Source of the DNA: Rhodocollybia butyracea
Lineage: Eukaryota; Basidiomycota; Agaricomycetes; Agaricales; Omphalotaceae
Reading direction: 5' to 3'
NCBI GenBank assembly: GCA_015501585.1
Contig: JADNRY010000123.1
Coordinates: forward strand, 1-64,000
Length of the DNA stretch: 64,000 nt
Position 1 is the first letter of the stretch, and the number at the start of each line of letters is the position of its first letter. A program made the position numbers and the translations under genes. A model generated the notes under the pieces. It ran no database searches. It was not told the DNA's origin and saw only the letters and a list, made by a program, of their open reading frames with translations. Of the stretch, positions 1 to 11,399 are shown in pieces.

Positions 1-14
1 CTCTCAATCATAGC

Positions 15-1106
15 TTCAAACAAGTTGTTCTTGCAAACCAAGGCAAACGCTCCAGCAAAAGTCGGATTTTTTTTCGACGAATTGGGGTCTCGTTTATGGA
101 GATATGTAAGTACTTTTTTTCGATGGTAAATATTGTACTGGTTAGTGATAGAGTAGGTGAACTACAGGTTGGCCATTGGGCTGCTGTTGTATCACAAATT
201 TATCGCATACATCAAAACCTCCCAGCTTTACCAGCCGAATTTTCGACTTATCTGACTGGCCTGGATGCCATTCCATTCTTGCCTGTCTCAGTGTATCTCC
301 TACTCCAAATGCTACGCTCACAGAACCGGAACCACCCAAAATTTGCAACTGAGTCACTGACAAAGAGGAGCCATTCACTCGTAATATGGCAAAGGTGCTC
401 GACAAGAATAGTACTTGTGATGAAACTGCATCCACTGGGCTCCAAAATGTGTGTATCTATATATTCAACTCACGCACGCCGCTCGCCCAGGATTTTATCT
501 CGTTGCTCTACCCAGATTCAACTCTCAGGTACTAGCATAAGGAGAGTCAATTGTCCTCACTCGTCGTCTGCATCGTGGCAGCGAGCAGATGTTTATCAGG
601 GTTTCCTCGATCATCATCCATTGTCTACAAAATCTACTGCAGTTGCCAGCATGAACAGTTCCAGTGCGAAGTTGCAGCGTACACTATGGTGTCCAAGAAG
701 CTTCCAGATATCATCCCTCACTTCTATGGCTACTTCTTCACTCAGAGCCAGTCTGTTCTCGTTCTTGCCGATGCTGGAACCTTCCTTAAGGGCAGCCTCT
801 GGACTTTACGGTTGTGCAGAGCTTGACTGACAAGTAACGGTATGTTACTACGTATGCGCTTGTTATCGATGCAATATCCTAACCTCTCTTCAAGTGCAAA
901 CGTGATGAACATCATTAAAATCTCCATGCAATTGGAGTCAAGCACAGAGATTTCGAGCCAAGAAATTTGGTCGAAGATGGGATGGTACAATCAGAGTAAT
1001 CGATTTTGAGCTTTCCAAGCTTGACCACATTTGTCATGGAAGGTTTGTTCAGAAGTGGCTATTACACAGAGAGGCTGGGGTTCAGGAGGGTGATAGCGGA
1101 GCTTAG
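15..1106 (+). pseudogene. Decayed 5'-truncated copy of a kinase-like gene
   Basis: This stretch aligns throughout with the downstream part of the gene at 34943-36621, including the two introns around positions 105-152 and 838-895. Readable remnants are a GHWAAV segment near 170, a VYQGF..HHP lobe near 590-630, a YGYFF segment near 727 and an IDFELSKLDH catalytic-loop relic near 1000. It is broken: the frame slips near 800 (one base fewer than the sister copy) and a TAA appears just before the second donor at about 836. The 5' half of the gene would lie left of the window, so whether it exists cannot be seen. The family would be a fungal kinase-like phosphotransferase (HGDFQPRNL-type loop in the sister copy). 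Confidence 0.75.
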
Positions 1107-2132
1107 GTAGTATGTTGTTGGACTGCCCTAAAATCACATTGGCTCATTGGTTGGCCCGCTTCCTTCTCAGGCTCATACCATTACAACTCCTCGGTCCCCT
1201 CCTCTTCCACCCCGTTTGGGCAATAAGAACTTGTTCAAGCTCGCCGTACGTCTGCAGATCTGATCTGTTTAATGCTGGATGAATCTGGAAGATGTGGTGG
1301 GCCGGAATGTGGATTTTGCCATGGTCGATCATTGGTTACATTGGTGGATATTTTGCTGATACACTTAGTGGTCCTGATTTGATGGACTAACTATAGGTAC
1401 AGATCCGAGGAGTATCCGAGGCCGCAGAACACCGCCCTTATGTCGAAATTCAGCCTGATCGATCCACGGGAAATGGAGAGGAGGGTTTTGATAAGGTCGT
1501 TCAGCGTCGTCTAGCTGAAGTGTTCGAGGGGGAAAGGCAGGAACTCGAAGAAATGAATGTCATGCATGTATTTCGAGACCTCAATGTAAAAGTTCAAGTG
1601 AATCGTTGTCTTCTTGCAAGTCCGGCCTCCGATTATCGTTTTTCCATCTTGCAGGAAGAGATTTGCGGGGAATGTATGTACTAGTATGTACGGGGGGAAT
1701 ATCGACATTCCTCTTCAAGGACAGACTGGTTTCTTAGCTGTTTCTGGATGAACAATGGATAAACGCGACGCGGATGCGGGACAATGATGTACGGACCGTC
1801 CGTTCAGTCCGGGCCGGATCTACCACCATTATTCCAAAACCTCCATTTGCTCACTTTTAACACTGTCCAAGCAGCTCCAAGCCTCTCATCGAGCCGCCAT
1901 GGTCCCTTAATCTAGGGACGAGAATTGGTCCGCCATGCGTTTGCAAAACTACTGGTCCAAAGCGTTGAATCGGAAAGGCACACATCAGCGTAAAAGCGAA
2001 TAATCCTCAACTTTCTTCCTTCCGTAACGATCGACTTTCTAACATGTTTTACAAAGACCAAGTTGCCCCGGAAATATTTAATGGAGGATCTTTCGTTCAA
2101 GAAAAACGAGTCCTGTCCTGCCCTGTCCTACG
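1107..2132. other. Intergenic stretch upstream of the GH3 gene
   Basis: Only short, unconvincing open frames are present on either strand. The right end must hold the promoter and 5' leader of the GH3 gene that begins at 2133. No clear TATA element or repeat was recognised. Confidence 0.5.
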
Positions 2133-5100
2133 ATGAAGCTCCAGGTTCTGTTCCTTGTTCTCGTAGCATCGGCTCATGCAGTCTCCGACCACGCCCCCGA
2201 ACCTGGTCCTGCTACAGCCCATGCCGCAAAGCCTGGTCCTCCTGCCCCCGTCCATCCCGACAAGGATGATTCTCCGGCCCACGCCCATCCCGCCAAGCCC
2301 AGTCCTCCTGCCCACACCCAGCCCGCCCAGCCCAGCCCTCCTGTGGTCTCCACCAGCTCTCCTACAAGCTCCGCCCAGCCCTCTGAAAGCAGTCCTGCTA
2401 CAGTCTTGCCTCCTCCAGACGCACTTGACAGTGGAAACAGTGAAAAGTGGATCGCCGTACGCCCTTCCTGGTTCGAGATCCCTTTCATTTGACGCTGATT
2501 TGTTTTTAGCCGGTGCCAACGGAGGAAAATCCTGGTCCAACGCGTTTGCAAAGGCTCAGGCAGTCGTGATGCAAATGACTATCGAGGAAATGGCTAATGT
2601 AAGTGTTATATTGAATCAACTGTGGATGTGCATGTACTCAATACGAAACTAGCTGACTACCGGCACCGACGGGCTCTGTGTCGGCAATACTGGATCCGTT
2701 CCTCGTCTTAACATCCCTTCCTTGTGTCTCGAGGATGGTCCTGTTGGTGTTCGCGGCGCTCATGGTGTCTCTCAGTTCCCTGCCGGTTTAACTTCCGCCG
2801 CTACATGGGACAGAAACCTCATCTACGCGCGCAGCAAAGCTATGGGTCAAGAGTTTCGTGATCAAGGTGTTCATATTCCGGTCAGTTTTTTTTTTTTTCA
2901 AGTTTCACACATACTTGAAGCTTACTGATCTTCAGTTGGCGCCTGTTACGGGTGGACGTGAGTACTACTAGTGTTATCCCTGAATTACTCACTCTAAAAT
3001 CACGCAGCACTCGGTCGCAGTGTTCTTAACGGACGGGCTTGGGAAGGTACATTCGCAGATCCTTACGCTTGTGGTGAAGCCTCTTATCAGGCTGTTGCGG
3101 GTATGCTGAATTCCAGCGTTGCCCCCGTCGCAAAACATGTACGGTTCTTGCATCGTGTATTGAGACTTACTAATTCGCTTTCATAGTTCATTGCATACGA
3201 GCAAGAGACGTTCCGCGACCAGTACTCCGCTTTCCCTGCTCCCGATCAAGCTGCGCAGCTACCGTCAGTCACTCAACACCTTTATTTGTGTCCTTGTTGA
3301 CTCCTCGTCCTTCTAGAATATCCTCTAATGTCGATGACAAGACCACTCATGAGGTTTATCTGTGGGCATTCACTGAAGCTGTCCGTGCTGGAACCAGCCA
3401 TATCATGTACATTCTTTCTCCTTCTACCCGTCGAGATGCTCCTTACACCAGCTCAACAGGTGCTCATACAATCGCATCAATGACACTCATGCTTGCGCCA
3501 ATGCGTACTCTCTCAACTATCTGCTCAAGACAGAGTTGAATTTCCAGGGAAGCGTCGTTAGTGATTGGGGAGGCCAGTGGGACAACGTGGATTCAGCTAG
3601 GAATGGTCTCGACATGGTGTGTACCTGTTCTTCCTCTGTTGTTGTATTCCGCCGTCTTATCATTATCAGGGAATGCCTGGGTTTGGCTATGGAGGGTTCT
3701 TCGGCTCATTCTGGGGTTCGAATATGGTCGACATGGTTAATAATGGTACTATCACCGAGCAGGTGCTTCGCGACAAGGTTATTCGTATATTGACCTCTTA
3801 TTACCACCTCGGGTGAGCTCGTCTTTCGTATTTTATTTCTTTGGCTAAACTTTTAATGGTAAATTTTCAGAATGGACATCAATCCTCTTCCTGATGTTGG
3901 TTTTGTTAGTATCTTATGATCCTTCATCTTTTCCTCGATCGCTGAATTCTCTATTAGAATGCGTTATTTCCTTTAAGCTATTTCCCCGATCGTTTCCGCA
4001 ATGTTAGAAAGCCTGGAACTACCGATCTCATTAGAGAAATTGGCTCCTCTAGTGTCACCCTTCTCAAAAACACAGGTGGTCTCCCTCTCAATAACCCTCA
4101 ACGTATCGCTGTCCTCGGAAACGACGCGTCTGACAACGTTCTTGGCGTGAATGCATGCGGTTCATACGGCTCGGGCTGTGATTACCAAAATCTCGTGAGT
4201 AATATCTTTGCTATACATCGGTTGTTACTCATTTTTCCTTTAGAATGGCACCCTTACTACGGGAGGAGGGTCTGGTTCTAGCTTCGCTCCTTATATCATC
4301 ACACCTATCGATGCTCTTAAGCAGCGTGCTATAGAGACTGGTGCTGAGGTATGTTAACGCAAACACTTCAAATCACTGTTGCCTGATTCTTTTTCTAGAT
4401 CGGCGCCGTGATTTCGCAAAGTGGAAGCGCTGCTGAGACTGCGGCGATCAGTGAACTTTTGCGCACCGCCGACGCTACCCTCGTTTTCGTAAATCGTTAT
4501 TCTGCGGAGGCTGTAGATATCCCCGATCTTAGCATCCCAGAGGATCAGGACTTCCTGATCGCCCAAGCCGTCAACTACTCCTCAAATGTCGTTCTCGTAA
4601 TCCACAGCACTGGCGTTGTCGATATTGAAAAGTGGGTCGAGAATGAGAACGTTACTGCGATCGTTATGGCCTATCTCCCTGGCCAGGAAGCGGGCGCGGG
4701 TCTCATTCCGGTCTTGTACGGAGATATTTCCCCCAGTGGTAAACTCCCATGGACTTGGGGTAAGAGCATAGATGACTACCCTGTGAGTTAGGAGCGACTT
4801 TTTCTTCCTTCAGTGATGCTGATATCTTTATCCAGCCTAATGGCATAATCGACGATCCCGTCTTTTCCCCGGAGGTCAATTTCACTGAAGGCGCTTTCAT
4901 TGATTACAGGTAAAATAAACACTGGTCTTAATCAATCCATACTTACATTGGACTACAGATGGTTTGACCAGAAAAATATCACACCACGCTACGGTATGTA
5001 AATATGCTACAGCGGGCCAAGAATACCATATCTGAAGAATTGGATAGAATTCGGCTTTGGTCTTTCTTACACGACCTTTGACTATTCGGAACTGGTTATT

Positions 5101-5652
5101 GATTGCACAGGCTCCAGCGATAACACGTCGTATATGGCGACTGCGGAGAAGTTTGCCGAGTCCGATGGTACCAACTCGTTGTACGACGTTCTGTTCACTG
5201 CGTCTGCCGTTATCACCAACTCTGGTAATGTTCGCTCTGCCTAGAAATACTGCTCGATACTGACCGCCGGATGTGCAGGTAAGGTCACTGGAAGCGAAGT
5301 TGCACAGCTCGTGAGTTTTCTTGTGCCCACGCGGCTCTGTTGATCACTTATAATTTATTTATACAGTATATTTCGATCCCCGAAGAGGGACAGCCTATCC
5401 GCATGCTTCGTGGTTTTGACAAAGTTAAAGACATCAAAGCTGGAGCCTGTGCCACTGCTTCTTTCGCCATCCGCCGCAAGGATGTTAGTGTATGGTCCGT
5501 CGTCGATCAGCAGTGGTATGTTCCCAACGGAACTTTTACAATCGCGGTCGGTGGTAGCTCCCGTAACCTCCCTCTTGTAAGTTTCGATCTACGCACTCTC
5601 CGTTATCTCTGGCTCACTCGTGATGCTTTAGAGCGTAACTTGGACACCTTGA
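2133..5652 (+). CDS. Secreted glycoside hydrolase family 3 beta-glucosidase, 19 exons
   Basis: Predicted extracellular beta-glucosidase that releases glucose from cello-oligosaccharides or other beta-glucosides. The start is followed by a signal peptide (MKLQVLFLVLVASAHAV) and a Pro/Ala/Ser-rich segment of about 80 residues. The GH3 N-terminal domain follows, with LCLEDGPVGVRG, the GPLGRS..GR.WEG signature, KHFIAYEQE, MCSYNRIN and the nucleophile motif VVSDWGG (Asp). The C-terminal alpha/beta domain carries VTLLKN, a GQEAG motif and PSGKLPWTWGK. A fibronectin-III-like tail has EFGFGLSYTTF and MLRGFDKVK. Inferred exons: 2133-2439, 2510-2598, 2653-2880, 2936-2957, 3008-3138, 3187-3263, 3317-3406, 3460-3616, 3670-3812, 3871-3904, 3958-4194, 4244-4348, 4399-4782, 4836-4909, 4959-4993, 5048-5224, 5279-5310, 5367-5576, 5632-5652. 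These sum to 850 codons plus stop with every phase consistent. The first donor is ambiguous (2431 or 2440). The proline-rich N-terminal extension is unusual for GH3 and may act as a wall linker. No neighbour suggests a co-regulated pathway. Confidence 0.93.
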
Positions 5653-5668
5653 GGATGTCCCTGATCCC

Positions 5669-6100
5669 TACATACTATCGTCAAATATACTTTATAAATT
5701 TACCAGTCTACCTACTATTTAGTGGTATGACGATTATAATTGAACGCTCATTGGTACTTTGACACTTCTCGGCCAAAAAACGCAACATAGAAGCTCGACA
5801 TGGCCCTTGTCGCTTACGAGGGCCGCGTGCTAGTGAAGCACGACGGCTTATCTGCCTATTGTTCTCTCCTCCATTCTATATAACAGCATCCCAACCTTTC
5901 CCTTTCTAACCGGTTCAGGACCGTGAACAGAGTAAATGTACAAGGAGAAACAGGCAGAGAAGTTAGAACTGGGAGACGCAAGAGCTGTTTCGACAATCGT
6001 TGAACTCCAAACACCAAGAAAGGCGCAGAATCTAGGGAAGAGAGATGAAGTGAGTTTGTTGCAATCTGCTGAAGTGTGGTTGGGATGAGGGTGAACATGG
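5669..6100. repeat. Dispersed repeat B, copy 1
   Basis: It begins 16 nt past the GH3 stop and matches 8764-9165 and 24998-25310. Shared landmarks include a CGTCAAATATACTTTA start, an ACGCAACATAGAAGCTCGAC segment and CCTTTCTAACCGGTTCAGG. No terminal inverted repeats or coding capacity were recognised. It may be part of a tandem segmental duplication (B+A) rather than a transposon. Confidence 0.8.
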
Positions 6101-6515
6101 AATATCTGATAAGTACTGAGAAAATGGGGTGGCAGCAGGTATGGGATATTGTGTTTCTTTTCTGTTTCTCACCTCTAATTAACTACTGATTAGGATGAAG
6201 TTCTGCTTATCTGGAGAATACTCCATCGCCCTTCGTCACTCAGCCTGGCGTACTTAGTTGGGAAAATGTTTTTTTTTACAAAAAAAAACACTAAAACACT
6301 GCAAGAATGATATACAGATACTTCGTACAGCGGCCATCTTTCCAACAGGGTCTCACTGTGCCAAGTGAGACCTTTCCCAGCGTCTAGTAACTTCGATTTC
6401 AGACTTGTACTGATTAGGAGAGTTTTGAAGCACACGAGAGTCAACAGAAACGATCAGTACCCAGTTCCCTGCTGGCGAGGGATCTTGTGGGCTAAGAGCG
6501 ATTTTGTCGGAGGCC

Positions 6516-8740
6516 CTGGGAGAACCACAACACATCGCAAAATTACACGCTCAACGCTCGTTTCTTTAGATTCTTGACACTCGACGAGGCTCGGAGGCTG
6601 TCTACAGACCTACATATCACCCCGGGAATATGTGGATGAGCGATGGGCACAGGTTACGAATACTCTGGATGACGAAAAGCGCTAAGCTAGTTTAATGAAA
6701 CCGCATTCTCCACTCCATTCCTTTGCTTTAAACACCACGATAAACACCAAACCTCCTACGCTAAATCACTCTCCAGCTCCTCCTACCTACGTATGGATAG
6801 GGATATTATGCTCGACTATTTGAAAGGTGCTAGTATCCCATGGTACATCCCATTCTGTTATATCCACATTTTCGATGGTAGTAAGCTCTAGGTCTCCCTT
6901 GCGCTCAGATGAGTTCGCACTTGCACCTGTCAACTCCAGCTTTTGCAGGTTGAGAATGGTGTGGCACCCCTATAAATGTGTTGAATATAAAGTAGCCCAC
7001 GCGGCGTCAGTAACACATACCACAGCAGAGATTAACGATATGAACAGCCTGTTAGTAGAAGTTCTCAGTGGTGACCGAATCGAATCCCCAACAAGCGCAC
7101 AACTCACGGAAATACGAAAACACCCCCTGCTCCTTTCTTCACTGATGCTACGCCTGTTGCAACCATCGCCACTGATGATAATATGTGAGTATATGCGATC
7201 TGGCGATGAGTAGATTGGTATGTTACCACTGACGGCGCAGAATACTACCAAACCATCTCTGTTGAGCACGGAAAACAGAGAGTAGGAATACTGGCGAAGG
7301 TCCCAGACGGTGCGCTTCATAGCTAGGGCAATGATCACTGACTGAGTGATCAATTCCCCGTATCTAGTAATAAGTATTGTTGGAGTCATTAGTGAAACGT
7401 TGAATAATATATATGTAGAGACGGACATGAACACCAAGAGTGGATTCCCTGGAGCATCTTTGAAACTGATTTCAGCGATGCAATAGTGGTTGGTAAACTT
7501 AACCTCCTCTGGGAATCTTAATGGGTTATCCTGGGAGGTATGATACAGTGATAAAACAATTCTTATCACAAGCAAGGACAAAAGAAATACGCCTATCAAT
7601 CGGCTTCGGTCGTATAGGGCGAAGACTAAAAAATTAAGAATCAGAACAAGACAGAGGCCGCGAAGCTTGTTTACTTTTGGACAGACCTCGAAGTATAAGA
7701 ACCAAATCGAGTGACAAGAGCATGCTGGAGCCGGCGAGAGCGCGGAAAGTCGCGATACTCTTGCAATGTTCTTCTGGTACTTTCCCAACACCGTTTGTCC
7801 ATATACTGGCGAAAATCAAGTAGATACTAGAATTCTAATTAATGTGAGTTGTCCTCAACCTCAGGGAGCGATTGTTCTGCTTACATATGGATTGCTATCG
7901 GGAGATATCGCATTATGACGAAAAGACATCGCACAAATGTTATGCGTAAAGGTTTCCTGAAAATGGAGGTTAATGTCAACGTTTCAACGTTGATGAACAT
8001 TCGCCGTTCACCTCCATATATGATTTTGCACCTCCATCCGCCAGGTAAAAGCAATATCACATCCTGTGACCACCAGTCCTAATACTTGAATGGAGTGTTT
8101 AGTGGGTGGTAGTTCCTCGATCGGCCGTTAACTCACCTGAAGCCCCGGCTTGGAGGTTCATCATCTAAGTCGTCTCGAGGAACGAGTGTGAACCAAGTAC
8201 TAAACTCATCGCGGTAAATAGTAGCTGGGAGTCAATGGCTTCAGGGATGGTCATGGGATTTACAGTTGACAAAAATCTGGACAACCTTAAATACTCTTAA
8301 ATAACACAGCATCAGGGAGACCCAAATTAAATCTACGGGCTGCATGTTATCTACTATATCCTGTTTGACTGCAGCATGAAACTGGAAGAAAATAAACGAA
8401 TTGCCTGGGCAGAGGATAGACTTTGTCGATGTATCCTCAGCCTCCGAAGCACCCTACTTGTTCGGACTCTGAAGATACCAATGCACTGTCCTGTATGAGG
8501 CTACTATCGGATTGGTTACCTTCAAGTCGGAAGACTTTGTTATTTCAGTTGAAACGTCGGGGTGGATACATACATGTACATTAGAAATCAACAGCTCTCC
8601 ACCTGAGGGCCCGATTCTATATGTATATATATTGTACACAGTACAACTAGGTACAACTCCGTAAAGGCTAGCTACGGTACTTGTCGAGTATTGTCTTGAC
8701 GTGTTCTGGAATGCAGCGCAACCGCCTCTTAACCAATAGA
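6516..8740. repeat. Segmental repeat A, copy 1 (contains a DUF6533-like gene)
   Basis: This block recurs nearly base for base at 10803-12508 and, after a large insertion, at 22530-23072. The uninterrupted sequence here around 8190 shows what the second copy looked like before the CACTA-like element landed. The duplicated block includes a complete minus-strand gene and about 550 nt of its upstream sequence. Confidence 0.88.
7100..8164 (-). CDS. DUF6533-like multi-pass membrane protein, copy 1
   Basis: Minus-strand spliced gene resembling the basidiomycete DUF6533 integral-membrane family, whose function is unknown. Candidate exons from the start at 8164 are MMNLQAGAS, then a TGWWSQDVILLLPGGWR segment, then FVRCLFVIMRYLPIAIHM (the usual RYL motif), then SMLLSLDLVLILR. 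Splicing out a GTCTGT...TTTTTAG intron (about 7628-7683) brings this next to LFALYDRSRLIGVFLLSLLV, which matches the family's LRVYALYDR junction. Later hydrophobic stretches include ILFNVSLMTPTILITRYGEL and an RDGLVVFCAVSGN segment. Three to five transmembrane helices are visible. The 3' end is uncertain. Conservation with copy 2 supports recent duplication but not function. Confidence 0.6.
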
Positions 8741-8763
8741 AGGTTCGACGTCCCCGGTACCTA
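8741..8763. other. Junction between repeats A and B
   Basis: About 24 nt separate the end of repeat A from the second copy of repeat B. In the other A copy the same junction is followed by unrelated DNA after 23072. Confidence 0.5.
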
Positions 8764-9165
8764 CATAGCATCGTCAAATATACTTTATGCATTTACCAGT
8801 CTACATACATACTGTACAACTCTATTCTAGTGATATATGACGATTCGTTGTTAAAGCACCTCCACACTTCTCGCCAAAAACACGCAACATAGAAACTCGA
8901 CATGACCTAATCGTTTACGAGGCCCGCATGATAGTGAAGCACACCGGCCTATCTTCCTATTGTTCTCTCGTTCATATCCCAACCCTTCCCTTTCTAATCG
9001 GTTCAGGGCCGTGAACGGAGTAGGTGTCCAAGGAGAACAGTCAGAGAACAGGGAGAGGCAAGACCCGTTTCGACAATGGTTGAACTCGAGACATCAAGAA
9101 AGGCGCGGAATTTGGGGAAGCGAGGTGAAGCGAGTCTGTTGCAATGTGCTGAAACAGAAGAAAGA
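8764..9165. repeat. Dispersed repeat B, copy 2
   Basis: Matches 5669-6100 and 24998-25310 with small indels. It lies immediately right of repeat A, which supports an original B-A-B-A-B arrangement. Confidence 0.8.
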
Positions 9166-9255
9166 GAGGTTAGATGCCCACGGCACATATATCTAGGCGC
9201 GATATGTGTTGCGTGGAACCCGGCTGTTTCTAAATGGGACCGCGCCGGTTAAACC

Positions 9256-9277
9256 TACCTACCTACCTACCTACCAT
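9256..9277 (+). repeat. (ACCT)n microsatellite
   Basis: About five perfect ACCT units in a row, in noncoding DNA between repeat B and the miniature LTR element. Confidence 0.9.
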
Positions 9278-9511
9278 CAGTCCATTTTACAAAGACGAAT
9301 GGAGAATAAATAAGCGCGTGTTAGAGCCTAACTGAGAGGCATACTAGTCATGCCCTTTCCTACTGAGACCGTCACTTCGCATATCCGTCAGGCGTAGCAA
9401 ACTTCTGCCCCGCGGTAGTATCTGTACATCGAGTCGATGGCCTCTGAGAGCTCGGCACTGCTCGGTTTATTAATGCAGCACCGAGCAGGTGTCAATCCAG
9501 ATGTACTCCCA

Positions 9512-9679
9512 TGTTGGATTTGGGATTTGTCATTCCAAGCTCGTAATCTTACGTAGGTACAAAACTGTAGTCAGCGGATGCTTCTGCATCCGTTTGTCTC
9601 TCTCTTCTGACCGTCACAGAGAGGACAACCGGAAATACACTCGTTGCTGTCTGTTTACCCTCAGGAGCCTATCACAACA
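9512..9679 (+). repeat. Left LTR of the TRIM-like element
   Basis: 168-bp direct repeat, TG...CA ends, preceded by the TCCCA target duplication. Nearly identical to 10191-10358, so the insertion is probably recent. Confidence 0.85.
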
Positions 9680-10190
9680 CAAACGGATCCTAGCTGTCTG
9701 GTGGGCTAGTATACGATACACCACTGCCGAAGGGCGCTTGATGAAGCCCCTATTCTGCTTGATGAGGCTCCTATCATGCTCGTCGCTTTCTTGTCACTCG
9801 AATACTGTCCAGCCGTATTTTCTGGATGCCGACATTCTTGTGATACCGTCGTTGGTCTGTGGAGACCATTATAAATACCTTCGAGGTCCATTGATGATTG
9901 GACACCCCTATTCGAGTTGTTGGCTACGAGAACGCCTACTACTCCTGGATTTACCTTGATTCGAGTTGTCGACTACGAGAATGTCTACCGCTCAACCGAG
10001 GATTGATTTGAGTTGCCGAGGGTCAAGTATGAGGATGCCCGGAACTGATCGAGTTGCCGAGGACCGATTATGAGGACGCCTACAACTTATTGAGACTGCT
10101 TTGAGTCACTGACTACAAGAATGTCATGATTCACTTTTTTGAAGGCTTGCTGTGTTATGATTATTACAGATTACTTCGCTTGTGGGGGCA

Positions 10191-10358
10191 TGTTGGATTT
10201 GGGATTTGTCATTCCAAGCTCATAATCTTACGTAGGTACAAAACTGTAGTCAGCGGATGCTTCTGCATCCGTTTGTCTCTCTCTTCTGACCGTCACGGAG
10301 AGGACAACCGGAAATACACTCGTTGCTGTCTGTTTACCCTCAGGAGCCTATCACAACA
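10191..10358 (+). repeat. Right LTR of the TRIM-like element
   Basis: 168-bp direct repeat followed directly by TCCCA. It differs from the left repeat at a G/A near 10211 and an A/G in the CGTCACGGAGAGG segment. Confidence 0.85.
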
Positions 10359-10363
10359 TCCCA

Positions 10364-10802
10364 ATCATCGCTGCATGCCAGCTTGCATGCTCCCACAATC
10401 TTGGACCACCCTTTGCCATATGCCCTTTCTCTTCAATGGATCCTGCATATCTTGGAACCCCACTTCCCCGTCTCCCCATACATGCGAGAGGATCACATAT
10501 TTTGGTATCTTCTGCTCGTCCCCAAAGTAGACGAGCTTCGGGTCTGTACCGGTGGTTTGAAGGAATCACATGAATACTTTTTCAATGGGTGAGTTTGGCA
10601 GCATAGGCAGCATCTTGACTCAAACGTACCAAAAGGTTTCCTGTTTGTTCAATGGCTAGAGAGCAAACCAAGCCCTAGTAGGCCCACTTTATAAGTTTGT
10701 TTACAGGCAGGCAGTGTAAATGGGTGCAGAGCACCATCAATAGGTATCAACGGTTTGCGCCAGCAAAAAGCGCTGCCCAATTCAGATGAGATGAGATAGT
10801 GC
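10364..10802. other. Unassigned DNA between the TRIM element and repeat A copy 2
   Basis: Holds an open frame on the minus strand (10351-10569) with no recognised domain. No conserved signal was found; it might be a relic of an older element. Confidence 0.35.
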
Positions 10803-11399
10803 CTGGGAGAACCACGACACATCGCAAGATTACACGCTCGACACTCGTTTTTAAACATTCTTGACACTCGACGAGGCTCGGAGGCTGTCTACAAACCTAC
10901 ATATCCTAGGGTCACCCCGGGAACATGTGGATGAGTGATGGGCAGTGAGGTTACGAATACTCTGGATGACAAAAAGCGCATAGCTAGTTTAATGAACTCG
11001 CCTTCTCCACTCCATTCCCTTGCTTTAAACACCACGATAAATACCAAACCTCATTCCATACCGACGCTAAATTATTCTCCAGCTCCTCCTACATATATAT
11101 GGATAGGGGTATCATGCTCGACTATTTGAAAGGTGCTTGTATCCCATGGTACATCCCATTCTGTTATATCCACATTTTCAATGATAGTAAGCTCTAGGTC
11201 TCCCTTGCGCTCAGATGAGTTCAAACTTGCACCTGTGAACTCCAGCTTTTGCAGGTTGAGAATGGTGTGGCACCCCTATAGATGTGTTGAATATAAAGTA
11301 GCGCGCGCGGCGTCAGTAACCACATACCACAGCAGAGATTAATGATATGAACAGCCTGTTAGTAGAAGTTTTCAGTGGTGACCGAATCGAGTCCCCAAC

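Larger units (their letters stand above)
9512..10358 (+). mobile_element. Terminal-repeat retrotransposon in miniature (TRIM-like)
   Basis: Two direct repeats of 168 bp (9512-9679 and 10191-10358) each begin TGTTGGATTTGG and end ATCACAACA, the TG...CA form of an LTR. They differ at only two positions that I could see. The target duplication TCCCA flanks the element (9507-9511 and 10359-10363). A purine run GTGGGGGCA precedes the right repeat, as a polypurine tract would. The interior is about 510 bp with no full gag or pol. It contains imperfect iterations of a segment like TTGAGTTGCCGAGG..GAGGA between 9958 and 10110. No primer-binding site next to the left LTR was recognised. It must be mobilised in trans if it moves at all. 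Confidence 0.85.

Noticed and set aside
2097..2551. Glycine-rich minus-strand frames opposite the first GH3 exon
   Set aside because: They are shadows of the proline-rich coding strand; the plus strand has signal peptide, splice sites and domain continuity.
9489..10530. Two frames sharing an HVGFGICHSKL segment that look like a duplicated gene
   Set aside because: The shared part is exactly the 168-bp LTR of the TRIM-like element.
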